Shown piece by piece: positions 14,141 to 48,310 of a stretch of 64,000 bases of DNA. This DNA is from Ephydatia muelleri (lineage: Eukaryota > Porifera > Demospongiae > Spongillida > Spongillidae): the NCBI GenBank assembly GCA_013339895.1, contig JABACO010000008.1, positions 10,272,846-10,336,845 of the forward strand, read 5' to 3'. Under the pieces are notes generated by a model. The model worked only from the letters and a program-made list of their open reading frames with translations, had not been told where the DNA came from and searched no databases. Every line of letters begins with the position of its first letter. Position 1 is the stretch's first letter. Made by a program: the position numbers and the translations under genes.

Positions 14141-14874
14141 CTGAATACATCCCCACCCAACAAGTAAACTCAATTCATGCACACCTCTACTGTAGGGTAT
14201 CGATACATGTATGCATAGGAAGATGCGAGAGCCAGCAGTTATGTACCATATATGTGTGTGTATTTGTGAATAATGTGCATGTGTGTGAATGTGTATGCGT
14301 GTGCGCATATGTGTATATATGCATATGTGTGTGTTCTGTGCGTGTGTGCATGTGTGTGTGCTGTGTGTGGAGGTGGTTACTACACACACGCGCACGAGAG
14401 AAGCCATACCTTAGCAGGCCAGTAAATAGTGGTGGTCTGAATGCCCAGTGTCTCATCATGAGATGACGAAATATCTACCATCAAATACTGATGCTCAATT
14501 TTGGCAATTTTGCTAGCACATCAACCCCCCCCCCCCCTCCCCCCACCTCTTCCACACAGCTTTGCAACAGTGCTCGATTTTCCAACACCAGACTTTCCAA
14601 CGAGGAAAAGCCGTTTCTTGAAGGTACTTCCGCTCCCTAGCTGCTCGAGTGCGGGCCTTTCGAGAATGCCTTCAGGTGTGTGCGTACATGGATATCAACC
14701 CGGTAAATTAATTCCGCACTTGCACGGGTTAAAACAAAATGGAAGCGCTACGCAATTGGACCTACCGAATAGTATCCTCTTATTTCTTATAAGAAGTTGA
14801 TTAATGTAACTTCTTGCTTCTGGTGTTTCCTGCCATCCGTCTACAATGGATAGACTTTCCCCGCCTCCGTCCAT
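9531..14874 (-). CDS. CPLANE2: CPLANE2 (RSG1) small GTPase, incomplete
   Basis: The Rem/Rab-like GTPase of the CPLANE ciliogenesis complex, which helps load intraflagellar-transport particles at the basal body. Five exons are clear: exon 1 14874-14766 (MDGGGESL..., then RNKRILFG); exon 2 14669-14547 (ILERPALEQ and P-loop GKSGVGKSS); exon 3 14474-14410 (HDETLGIQTTTIYWPAK, the switch I region); exon 4 13750-13608 (VLELELWDSGERAMNKFDHIL, the degenerate DxxG region, then FFFSYADR); and a late exon 9659-9531 (ADRRTPDGRAG, matching ADGRTLDGRAG in human). Phases of exons 1-4 agree exactly. The exon carrying the NKxD-equivalent motif, between 13607 and 9660, and the final exon, beyond 9531 toward 7.7 kb, were not found, so the given end is a minimum. 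The introns are crowded with tandem arrays. Divergent from CEP104. Confidence 0.85.
10378..10470. repeat. (CA)n microsatellite
   Basis: About 27 CA units then an imperfect cacg-interrupted extension. It lies in a CPLANE2 intron, where it reads as (TG)n on the sense strand. Confidence 0.95.
11056..11430. repeat. 24-bp minisatellite, array A inverted
   Basis: About 15 copies of gatgtgatggtgagggtgta plus ccct. This is the exact reverse complement of the array at 8925-9530, so the two arrays face each other across about 1.5 kb. Confidence 0.92.
11860..12290. repeat. Higher-order minisatellite, 12/24-bp
   Basis: Alternating units gaggctgaacat, gaggcatcacat and gaggctgaatcacag. All frames stay open through it, giving Glu/Ala/His-rich artefact ORFs. 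Confidence 0.9.
12585..13100. repeat. 34-bp purine-rich minisatellite
   Basis: About 14 units of cagctgtaagtgtctaggga followed by agggaagggagacccc. It lies in the CPLANE2 intron upstream of exon 4's 3' end. Confidence 0.9.
13785..13936. repeat. 29-bp minisatellite
   Basis: Five nearly identical units of agaagctaagatgtagggaa followed by catgggtac, in the intron between CPLANE2 exons 3 and 4. Confidence 0.92.
14054..14139. repeat. (CA)n microsatellite
   Basis: About 43 uninterrupted CA units in the intron between CPLANE2 exons 3 and 4. Confidence 0.97.
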
Positions 14875-14939
14875 AAGCCTAATTAAACTAATGTATGTAG
14901 TACTTTGTTATTTAACCTGTTGCACTCCCTAAGGTGATA
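14875..14939. promoter_or_regulatory. Bidirectional promoter, CPLANE2/CEP104
   Basis: Only 65 bp separate the minus-strand CPLANE2 ATG (14874) from the plus-strand CEP104 ATG (14940). The interval is AT-rich with no TATA box and no convincing RFX X-box. Both genes act in cilia, so shared control is the natural inference. Confidence 0.7.
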
Positions 14940-28355
<13,416 letters not shown>

Positions 28356-28664
28356 TACATGCTTCTGAAGCGGTGATGGAGGAATACTTTCTGAGTGGGG
28401 AGAGTGGGTCCCATCAAGCCTGCAGAGCAGAAAAACGCAACCTCTTGAGGTCACGCTAATCAGCCGCGTCGTCTTGAAATTCATTTCAAGTTGCTATCGA
28501 ATTACATGTCATAATGTCTTTGGATTGTTGTTTAAATACAGTTACAAACATGTCGTGATTTTTGCGTTACTTGCACCATAGATAATGCTTTGCATGGCGT
28601 AGGGGAGAGGGGAAGGAAGGATAACCTATCTACGGTGCGAGGCCTGGCTAGTTGCAGTGTCGTA
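28356..28664. other. Short convergent intergenic spacer
   Basis: About 310 bp between the CEP104 stop and the stop of the minus-strand membrane-protein gene. It must hold both 3' UTRs. Nothing else is seen. Confidence 0.5.
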
Positions 28665-29318
28665 CTAGTGCTTGTTCCTGTTCTCGAATTCTGTCATCTC
28701 GTCGGGAGTTAGGTACAGGGGATTACCCGCGGCCTCTGCAAAGGGAAGGCAAGGTAACGACACGTACACCGCTACCGCTTGGACCCTTAACCTTCTGGAT
28801 CCTTCAATGTACTGAACGGGTTGGTAAAGATCCCACTCGAGCGGTTTTGCGTGAGTTTGAGTTCATCGGTCACGTACGTAACCGACTTTCTCCTACGGGG
28901 ACAGAACGGCGAGTTCGTAAAACAAAATTTGCAGATGCAGGCGTCTATCACCGCGCACTTGTAATGACAGGCGCAGACTGCAGTCAGGGTGAGCAGTACT
29001 GCAAGAATGACGCACGTCCCGCCCAGTCCGCACGCGAGGCCGATGACCACCGATTCACATGTTCCGGTCGTACAGAAGGAGAGAGCTGCAGGAAAGGAAG
29101 AGAGGCTCCTGTGCTGCAATGGTCGGTTTGAATTTGATCGAATGTTAATATATTCAATATGGAACGGCTTAGCAGATAGCCTCGTAAAATAAATCAGCAG
29201 CCGTATATAAAATTTCTGCAGTGCGTTACAAAAACAAGAGCTAACCTGTCGACGTCTGGATGAGTCCGCTCGCAAATAGCAGTAGGAGGGTCTCGGTGCA
29301 CACGCCCATTTTCTCCAT
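28665..29318 (-). CDS. Small single-pass membrane protein, unknown
   Basis: Three exons (29318-29246, 29085-28792, 28735-28665) fit in phase to give a 145-residue protein; I do not recognise it. Exon 1 is a classic signal peptide (MEKMGVCTETLLLLFASGL), with MGVC three codons in as an alternative start. After a very short ectodomain with a CTTGTC motif comes one strongly hydrophobic Gly/Val/Leu segment (VVIGLACGLGGTCVILAVLL). The cytoplasmic side starts Cys-rich (about eight Cys in 25 residues, possible palmitoylation or metal binding), then a basic RRRK stop-transfer motif, and ends with an acidic tail holding NPLYLTP, a possible tyrosine-based sorting or SH2/PTB site. Intron 2 is 56 bp. Tandem with CCDC50 and convergent with CEP104. 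The exon structure is an inference from consensus sites. Confidence 0.6.
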
Positions 29319-29433
29319 TTATTGTCACTACGTCATCAATTCCCGTTTTGCGCAAGCGCAGTTTGAAAAAATATTCTCATGCGTAATATAAAAGGAACAC
29401 AAACATTTAATACAACGTCTCAATCAGTTCCAG

Positions 29434-29439
29434 TTTATT
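29434..29439 (-). terminator. Likely CCDC50 poly(A) signal
   Basis: AATAAA on the minus strand, only eight bases past the CCDC50 stop codon, implying a very short 3' UTR. It sits about 115 bp upstream of the next gene's start. Confidence 0.6.
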
Positions 29440-29446
29440 TCTTTTT

Positions 29447-30209
29447 TTATCTTTGGCCCCTTTTCTTAGCAGCGCCCTGTTACGAAGGGACAAATAAACT
29501 GTCTATAAAATTGGTACACATTTGGCATGAGGAGGGGACCCTACTGCCATTTGCTTACCAGGGACTGGGTTGGATCTTCATTTTGTCTTTGCCCTTGCCT
29601 CGAATATGCGTACTGCAAGCCTGGTGGGGCTATGAGCATGTGGGAATCATGTGTGTGAGTGTGTGTGTGTGTGTGTGTGTGTTTATGTGTGCATAAGTGT
29701 GTGTATGTGTATGTGCATGTATTTATGTGTATGGTGTGTGTGTGTGTGTATGTGTGTTGTGCAGGTACATATGTTTTGTATGCATGTGGGTGCATTTTGT
29801 GCATGAGGTATTGTGTGATGCGGGATATTCAAATGACACATATGACATCGTGATGACATCACACAAAACACACCAGACTGTGTTGGGTCGTAAGGTGGTG
29901 GTGGTGAAGAGGTGTGTCCATGGGACCTGGCCCCCTGGGGGTGAGGAAATTGAGCCCCTCCATCACTCATCTGCTTTGCAAGCTGTGGGGGAGTGGGCTC
30001 TTGATGCTTCTTATAAGCCTGCATCTCCTGTTCGTGAAGCCGCTTGGCAAACAACTAGTCATGGAGAAGAGGGTGGGGGAGGGCAGAGGGAGGAGTGGGG
30101 AAGAGGTCAGAGGTAATATAGTCACCTATAGGAAAGCTCACTTCATCTTCTTTCTGTCTTCTTTGTTTCTGAAATGCACGTATGTGTGTGTGCATGAAAG
30201 GATGGGTGT

Positions 30210-30259
<50 letters not shown>

Positions 30260-33200
30260 GTGTGCAAGAAGGATGGTTGTAGCATGTTGTGTGTGCACAA
30301 GGTGGACATAATTGTACAGGTTAGGTGCATGCTCTCATGCAAATGGAATAAAAACACAATGACACTCATACCCACAATCAGGAATATATCTACACCCACG
30401 TCCACAAACACACACACCTCCATCAGTGCTAGTTGACTCTCCTTCTCCTGCAGTGCTCTTGCAATTTCTTCATCACGAGGATCCTGTGTGAGTTGGGAGG
30501 AGGTAGAGGTGGAAGGAGGTGGAGGTGGGGAGGAGGTGGAGGTAGAGGTGGGGGGAGGTAGAGGTGGGGAGGAGGTGAGGTGGGATCAGTTAGAGGTGGG
30601 GAGGAGGTAGAGGTGGGGAGGAGGTAGAGGTGGGAAGAAGGTGAGGTGGGAGGAGTTAGAGATGGGGAGGAGGTAGAGGTGGGGAGGAGGTGAGGTGGGA
30701 GGAGTTAGAGGTGGGAGGAGGTAGAGGTGGGGAGGAGGTAGAGGTGGGAGGAGGTAGAGTTGGGGAGGAGGTAGAGGTGGTGAAGGAAACTACACGAATG
30801 TACTAAACACAAGCTATACTGGGGAAAGATGGGAGGAGAAATGAGGGGGGTGGAAAAATTACTCCACAACATTTTCATCTCACACAACACATCCTCACTC
30901 CCCACACACCCACACATCCTCACATGGACGGGCAGGGGACCCTCACACTCTTGCAACATCAGAGCAAAGTCCGCATCTCTCTTCTCCTGTAGGGCCTGCT
31001 CATCCATCTCATCCCCAGGCCCACCAGGTGGTGACATCGGTGAGTGTTGCCCTGACGCACTGAAACAACAACAAAACATGACAATTATCACCATGGTAAC
31101 AATACAATCACACGCTACGTTAATTTTGATGATCACAGAAAGTATTACATGTACAAACTAAAATCTACCCCATAGTGGTGAGTCCTGAATGACCATCTAC
31201 TCCATAGTGGTGAGTCCTGAATGACCATCTACTCCATAGTGGTGAGTCCTGAATGACCATCTACCCCATAGTGGTGAGTCCTGAATGACCATCTACCCCA
31301 TAGTGGTGAGTCCTGAATGACCATCTACCCCATAGTGGTGAGTCCTGAATGACCATCTACTCCATAGTGGTGAGTCCTGAATGACCATCTACGCCATAGT
31401 GGCGAGTCCTGAATGGTCCTATATGCATCACCTCGACAACAAACTCTGACCCCTTTGAATGACCTTAGGCTATATAGCCCTTCCCCAACCATCCAGCCCA
31501 TCTCTATTGAGGGTTCCTCACCACACACACTAACCTCCGCTGCTGCCTGGATCCCCTATTGGTAGGATCTGTGGCTCTTAGGGACCCTCCCCCTTGACTG
31601 TTAGCCCCTCCCCCTTGTAGCTGCATCTGATTGAACCTCCTGATGTCACCTTCGGCCACTCCCTGAGAGCTCTGACTGGGGGGGCCCTGGGGTTTAGGGC
31701 TCCCCCCCGAGGTACCTACCCGAGTGGTACTCGCTGGCCCTGGAGGGGTCAAGTGATGGGGACCTGGTCCCTGAGGTCTGGGCTGACTGCTGGTGGTCCC
31801 CGGGGGTCTGGGCTGACTACTGGTGACCCCCGGGGATCTGGACTGACTGCTGGTGGCTCCCGGGGGTCTGGGCTGTTGGCTGCCATTGAGTGTCCCCGGG
31901 AGGCTGCTGCTTTGCTGATTGCCCCCCGGTCCCTGGGGCCTGATGTTGGGTGCTGCTGTTGACGAGGTCGACCCCTGCCTGTTCAATTGGGCCCCCTGGG
32001 CCCCCTCCAGCCTCCTCGCCTCACTCTCAGATAGTTCCAGCTGTCTTTGTCGCTGCCTGGCTAGCTCCACTTGCTCCTTTGAGATGGAGTCTCTAGCAAG
32101 CTGCTGATCTCGTTCCACCTGTTGCTTCCTCACAGCCTCCCTTGTGTGTGTGTGTGTGTGTGTGTATGTGTGTGTTGTGTGTGTGTGTACGCATGAGTAG
32201 TGTACAGTGTATGGTTTTATTAGTATGTGCTCCTCACAAGGACACACCTCCTCATTTCTTCATCATACAGCTGCTTTGCTAGCTTCTCATCCTGAAGCTT
32301 TTTCATTGCTTCCCTGAGGTGTGTGTGTATGTGTGTATGTTATGTGTGTATGTGTGTATGTGTGTAATAATACAGCCATATACTCCTCCCCATACACTCC
32401 TCCCCATACACTCCTCCCCACACACTCCTCCCCATACACTCCTCCCATACACTCCTCCCCACAGGCACTCAACTGCTCAGCTTCCTTCTGGAGCAGCTTC
32501 TTGGCCAGAACCTCATCTTGCATCTTCATGGCCAGCTGAATGTCCTCCTCCTATGGGTCAAAGGTCAGGGTTATGACATGTGGAGGTGGGGCAACACACC
32601 TCTTTCATTTTGGCCAGAAGATCTGCTGCATGTTGTTCATCTTCCTTTTCCCTGTGAGGGAGGAGGGAGGAGGGAGGAGGGAGGGAGGAGGGAGGAGGGA
32701 GGGAGGAGGGAGGAGGGAGGGAGGAGGGAGGAGGGAGGGAGGAGGGAGGAGGGAGGGAGGAGGGAGGAGGGAGGGAGGAGGGAGGAGGGAGGGAGGAGGG
32801 AGGAGGGAGGAGGAGGGAGGAGGAGGGATGGTGTGAGAGGATGGAGTGAGTAGGAAGGTAAGGAGAGGGAAGGAAGGGGAGAGACGGGAGGAATAAAATA
32901 ACGATACATGTAGCTGTGTGTGTTGTAAAATGATGCCTTTCTTTCATCAAAATATTCTCAGTTCAATGACTTGTACAGTTAGCACATACAGAGGCCTAAA
33001 TCAGCTTTCTCACACGATCAACACACATATGAATACGGTTACGATTACCTTTCTAGCAGCTGCTGTCTCCTCTCTCGCTCTGCCTTCTCAAACCTCTCCT
33101 TCTCCTCTGCTTGGATCTTCTCTGCAACCGTGGAGTCCACCTTTGCTGTGCGTCTCAGCCGCACATTGGCTTCAAAGTGATCTTCAACTGTGGGAGGTGA

Positions 33201-34638
33201 GGTGTGGAGGTGAGGTGTGGGTGTCAAGTGAGGTTGTACACGATGTGTGGGTGTCATGTGTGGGTGTCAAGTGAGGGTGTACACAATGTGTGGGTGTCAT
33301 GTGAGGGTTGTGATGTGCATGACATGTGGGTGTCAAGTGTGAGGTTATGTGAGCTGTGAAGTGAGTGTGTGCATGTGTGGTATCAAGTGTGAGGGTGTGG
33401 TGTGAGGTGTATGTGTGGAGTGTGCATGATGTGTGGTGTGGGTATGTGAGTGAGGTGTGCATGATGTGTGGGCATGATGACAATGTGTCATGGTGGTGGT
33501 GGAGAGGTTGGGTTGGTGTAGGGCTAGCAGTCACGTCACGTAATAATTGCTTTATCTTGAGGGCCAGTACACACACACACTCTCTCACATCACACACTGT
33601 CATCCACTTTACAGACTACACAACAAACAAAAGTGCCAAATGAAAAGGTGATCAAACCCACCATACCCATTAGGAAAAAGAGAGCTGAGGATGAGAGAAG
33701 AAAGGGAGACGAAATTTGTGCACAGACACTAAAAGCTCTTCAGCCACACCAACAAAAGGGTGTTACCCTGCATTACTGTGATGGAAAGTTTGTATCTAAC
33801 ACACCCTAAGAAAATGACACAACTTATGTGTCATCCACACACACAAGAGTTGTGAAATCCCATGGGAAACAAACGTCTAATACCACCTTGTTTGTTTACC
33901 TAAGGCCTTACATGTATTCGTCGTTGCCAAATAATTTTCCAAACAATGATTAGCTAGCCACATTTGGACATCGTTACACAATGATAAAGAATTCATAGCG
34001 CTAATTGGAAGCACACGCAGCAGAATAGGAGCTTGTAGCTCGCGCCTGTCGCACATGTACGTTGTGTACAGCTGACCCTATTGACGCGCGCGTACAATCA
34101 ACTAGAGAGCAGCGAATCAACAGATGCGCTTCACGTGTGCTGTCGGCAACAGAGCTGCCGGCAACGCTTTGCAATGTGCGTATCATTCACGGCCCCTGTG
34201 TCCCATAATGGACGAGAGCAGACGGCGCTGTGACCCGCAACTGGGTCACGCCCTTTACTTAGCCAAGAAGGGTCCAGGTGACCGTTTACACACACAGACT
34301 GAGCGCACGATTTATTTACCTATGGGTGCAGGTGACCTTTCACACACACAGACACACATATCACAAACCCACACTAACACACGTACACACTCACGCTCAC
34401 AAGCACATATATACAAACACATGTGCAAACGTACACTCCTGTTCTTGGAGCTGGTGCGCTATGACACGATCCTCTCGAACTTGGAAATCTTTGCGGACTG
34501 CAGCGGAGGGTTGTGGTACGTTTTCAAAGTGAAAGATGAAAGTTATATGTAAGACGTCTGCAGAAGAGATTATATTAGTCCCACTTAGCAACACGCACCC
34601 TTCGATACTCCGGGTAAGTTTTCCTCGGCCAAAGCCAT
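29447..34638 (-). CDS. CCDC50: CCDC50 (Ymer) ubiquitin-binding coiled-coil protein
   Basis: Thirteen exons: 34638-34599, 34497-34435, 33187-33049, 32651-32600, 32550-32474, 32313-32248, 32140-31535, 31059-30949, 30483-30418, 30168-30142, 30054-29874, 29620-29559, 29476-29447. The start MALAEENLPGVSK, then KDFQVREDRVIAHQLQEQE and FEANVRLRR, tracks human CCDC50 closely. Recurrent MIU-like helices follow (QHAADLLAKM, EDIQLAMKMQDEVLAKKL, EKLAKQLYDEEM, DEEIARALQEKE, KRLHEQEMQAYKKH), the kind that bind ubiquitin. Exon 7 carries a disordered insert with in-frame SSQPRPPGT repeats not expected in vertebrates. Known role: ubiquitin-dependent adaptor limiting EGFR down-regulation and NF-kB or innate signalling. 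All junctions fit except exon 8 to 9, which is one base out of phase. Divergent from GIGYF. Confidence 0.88.
30490..30785. repeat. Purine-rich minisatellite
   Basis: Units of ggggaggaggtagaggt with variants, in a CCDC50 intron. On the sense (minus) strand it is a long polypyrimidine tract just upstream of exon 9's acceptor at 30483. Confidence 0.9.
31165..31415. repeat. 32-bp minisatellite
   Basis: Eight units of ccatagtggtgagtcctgaa followed by tgaccatctacc, in a CCDC50 intron. Confidence 0.95.
32655..32835. repeat. (GGGAGGAGGGA)n purine tract
   Basis: An almost perfect polypurine tract of about 180 bp. On the CCDC50 sense strand it is the polypyrimidine tract of the exon that begins at 32651. 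Confidence 0.95.
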
Positions 34639-34809
34639 TGCTATGCTCGTTAGTAGCTACACTTAATCCTGCACAAATCGATTATTTATACAATTATTGC
34701 TATTACTAATTTTGCTGGTCAGTAGTATACTACAGTACCCGGAGCAGTGTACGTGTGTCGCAAGAACAATTTGGTCCTTTTGCACGTTGAAACTCCAATA
34801 TACATCTGA
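34639..34809. promoter_or_regulatory. Bidirectional promoter, CCDC50/GIGYF
   Basis: 171 bp between the CCDC50 ATG (34638, minus) and the GIGYF ATG (34810, plus). The interval is AT-rich with no TATA or CCAAT pair that stands out. Confidence 0.65.
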
Positions 34810-45110
<10,301 letters not shown>

Positions 45111-46421
45111 AGATATGGGACGGACGTTGGGCATTGTGGGGTGGTGGCTTCCCTTTTTCTTTTTTTTTTCTTTTTTTTTTGTCTATTATTTTTTTCTTTT
45201 ATGTTTCTCACCACCATGCATGACGGATTATATATTATTATTATGATGTCAAATGGTGAGCTGTAATTAGAGTTCGGGTGCTTTATTGGCTACATTAACC
45301 GATTAACGCATTGTCAGCGTCAAAGATGTGTTTGCCGTTACCAAAGAATTCTTCCAGACCCTTTGAAGCATTATTTCTTCGCGAGATCTGCTCTGTCTAT
45401 GACGTTGTAGAGTATTTATCGAATTGCCCCGTGGTTGATGTGTTAAGTGCGGTAATTGAAATCGTGAAGTTCTAGGTTCAAATTCGCTTGACTTTCCCCC
45501 TTTTTTTTTTAATTTTACATCGGAGATGACTACCGAAAAGTGAAAGAGCCGCTGATGTTGGGTGATTCCTCATAAAAGGGCACAATATTTGTTCCATTTG
45601 GTTTCTGTTGACTTGGTAGTTGGTAGTGTCACTCAATTGAAATTCTCCTCTAACAATGAGAATAGAGACTTGCTGTCTTCCCTACGCCTGTGTTATGTGT
45701 GTGTAGGGTGCCATTTGTTCTTGTTTTTCACATATCACATACCTTTTTTTTTTTTTCCTCTCAAGTTTTTTTTCCACCTCTTATCTTTCTTTCATACACT
45801 GTACTTTGCTTACCTGACGTATGCAGCGATGAATGATGTGTATGTGATTGCATCGGTACATTGTAGTATTACCTCAGGATACTATAACTGCACTAATCTG
45901 AACCTGCGGCAGCAGGTTCAATATAGGATTGATTGAGGATTGATGAATATCATTAAAAAAACTTCACTCGCGTCTGGAGGGACAACGGAGAAACGGATCG
46001 CTTATTTCTTTGTCGCGATGGAACGAGAACTCAAAGTTCTACGTTTGTTCCGTGTCATAAAACGGTGTGCTTTTAGAGAAACAAACGAATTCCTGTTTCT
46101 CGTGCCCAGTCCTAAAATAATTCTCTTCTTCTTCCTTAGGAAGGTATAACTCGAGCTACGAACGGTTTTGAATAACGGCAATAGCACCAATATCTTTGGA
46201 ATTCACCTGCACGGTGCCCTTTAAGGTCATATAGACACCTAGAAAGACTACAGCGAGAAGTACCTCATGCGGTCGCAAGTTCTATATAGGATATGAAGTT
46301 ATTATTTGGTTTATTGTTGATTAATGAAGTTATTTTACAGCATGCAGTATAAATACTCCGACCTGCACGAAATTTATTTGGTGTTCCTATCGCAGTTTAA
46401 TACTTTGGCTAGTGAAGTTAA
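45111..46421. other. Intergenic, possible SINE remnant
   Basis: No supported protein gene. It contains the GIGYF 3' flank, several T-rich tracts, and a weak tRNA-like A box/B box pair at 45424-45485 followed by a T run. Confidence 0.4.
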
Positions 46422-47285
46422 ATGCCTTCGCGTAATCGAAAGAAGAGATCTAAGCAACGAGTGGAATACCTTCAAAAGCAAGACGATATTTTATCACAAG
46501 AAAACAAGGCTAAAGCCCGAGCGCGCTACAAGGCCGATCCCGAAAAGAAGAAGGCCTCTGTACGCGACAGCTACAAGGCCGATCCCGAAAAGAAGGCCTC
46601 TGTACGCGACAGCTACAAGGCCGATCCCGAAAAGAAGAAGGCCTCTGTACGCGACAGCTACAAGGCCGATCCCGAAAAGAAGAAGGCCTCTGTACGCGAC
46701 AGCTACAAGGCCGATCCCGAAAAGAAGGCCTCTGTACGCGACAGCTACAAGGCCGATCCCGAAAAGAAGAAGGCCTCTGTACGCGACAGCTACAAGGCCG
46801 ATCCCGAAAGAAGAAGGCCTCTGTACGCGACAGCTACAAGGCCGATCCCGAAAAGAAGAAGGCCTCTGTACGCGACAGCTACAAGGCCGATCCCGAAAAG
46901 AAGGCCTCTGTACGCGACAGCTACAAGGCCGATCCCGAAAAGAAGAAGGCCTCTGTACGCGACAGCTACAAGGCCGATCCCGAAAAGAAGAAGGCCTCTG
47001 TACGCGACAGTTACAACGCAGATATTGAATCTAAGCAATCTGCTAAAAGGCAGCGATATCAAGAGGACTTCGAGGAGAACCATGCTGCTAAAAGGCAGCG
47101 ATATCGAGAGGGGCCTCGAGGAGAACCGTGCTGCTAAAAGGCAGCGATATCAAGAGGACGTCGAGGAGAACCGTGCTGCTAAAAGGCAGCGATATCAAGA
47201 GGACTTCGAGGAGAACCGTGCTGCTAAAAGGCAGCGATATCAAGAGGACGTCGAGGAGAACCGTGCTGCTAAAAGGCAGCGATAA
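46422..47285 (+). mobile_element. Transposon-type Lys-rich repeat ORF
   Basis: Starts MPSRNRKKRSKQRVEYLQKQ, then about 11 tandem copies of a 42/45-nt unit encoding YKADPEKKKASVRDS, then several copies of a 36-nt unit encoding RYQEDVEENRAAK. I associate such KADPEKKK and AAKRQRY repeats with N-terminal regions of transposon proteins in sponges and cnidarians, often near helicase or OTU domains; no such domain is seen here. The annotated frame is open for 287 codons, but the middle is out of register: one A is missing near 46808 (gaaagaag against gaaaagaag) and register returns near 47113. It is probably a decaying fragment. Highly basic, no membrane segment. Confidence 0.55.
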
Positions 47286-47290
47286 TAGCT

Positions 47291-47656
47291 TTATAATGCT
47301 AGTGCAATACAACATGCCATGACATACCTTTGGGTGTTAGCGGTAGTTCGGTGACCCCTGCGATACCGCTTCCTCTCGGAAGCACGTTTAGCCAATCGGA
47401 CAGCGGGGTCATTCGAATACCGATTCCTTTCAGATGCCTTGATGGCAGCTGAATTGTACTCGTATTTCTGCCTTTTAGCAGCGCGGTTCTCCTCGACGTC
47501 CTCTTGATATCGCTGCCTTTTAGCAGCACGGTTCTCCTCGACGTCCTCTTGATATCGCTGCCTTTTAGCAGCACGGTTGTCCTCGACGTCCTCTTGATGG
47601 AAGATGTGCATGCAACATGTGTACAGCACGCATGTAAGGGATCTGCACAAAACCAT
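47291..47656 (-). mobile_element. Inverted fragment of the same repeat family
   Basis: On the minus strand the AAKRQRYQEDVEEN repeats recur, followed by SNDPAVRLAKRASERKRYRRGH. It faces the plus-strand copy at 46422-47285 tail to tail, forming an inverted repeat around 47288. Confidence 0.6.
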
Positions 47657-48125
47657 TCACTTCACATGTACAGCATGCATGGTGACCCGACTGTTGTGTA
47701 CAGTACATGTAGTCCTTTCTCCTTTGTGACCTGTCATCCTTAATCTGATGTACAAAAAATCTGATGTACAACGGCAGCCCGCCTGCAACTGTGTATGATT
47801 TTAATTGCATTTGCCAGGGTTGAGCACTGAAAATTACTACAACCATATCCTTCTCCCATATAGCTACTCCTTGTATGAACCCAAATCTCATGCACTAATG
47901 GAGTATAATGGTGGTCTTGAAAAAGCTATTCTTAGGGATAGTGAGCTTCTAAGTGAAGTAAATGATGCCTTTTGTAAGTCTCATCCATTGCTAGCTCAAA
48001 AGTTGTTACATGTACAAGATCTGCCCGTGCAGCAGTAAGTAAGATCGGTGCTGATGCATTAGTCGGAGGACGAAGTACATCCTCCAACTCCTCTTCCCTT
48101 TACGCAGCCACCGCCGCTAGATACA
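47657..48125. other. Transposon-flank region, undefined
   Basis: Holds a short plus-strand frame (about 47805-48038; ENYYNHILLPYSYSLYEP...) that looks like coding sequence but has no recognised family. It lies directly beside the KADPEKKK-type fragments and may belong to the same element. Confidence 0.35.
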
Positions 48126-48154
48126 TTGCTGCCCCTCTACCGTCCGCCGCCAGC

Positions 48155-48310
48155 AGCAGCTGCAGCACTGCCCCTGCCGAGCAGAGCTGCCCCCACCGCC
48201 CAGCAGCAGCTGCAGCACTGCCCCTGCCGAGCAGAGCTGCCCCCACCGCCCAGCAGCAGCTGCAGCACTGCCCCTGCCGAGCAGAGCTGCCCCCACCGCC
48301 CAGCAGCAGC
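48155..48310. repeat. 51-bp CAG-rich tandem repeat
   Basis: Three near-perfect units beginning cagcagcagctgcagcactg, followed by more CAG/CTG triplets to 48390. Open on both strands; no gene claimed. Confidence 0.9.

Noticed and set aside
14875-14939. RFX X-box in the CPLANE2/CEP104 spacer
   Set aside because: The partial GTTGC half-site has no matching partner at the right spacing, so no X-box is claimed.
45424-45500. Functional tRNA gene
   Set aside because: A and B boxes are present but the T-arm and acceptor stem do not pair; kept only as a possible SINE remnant.
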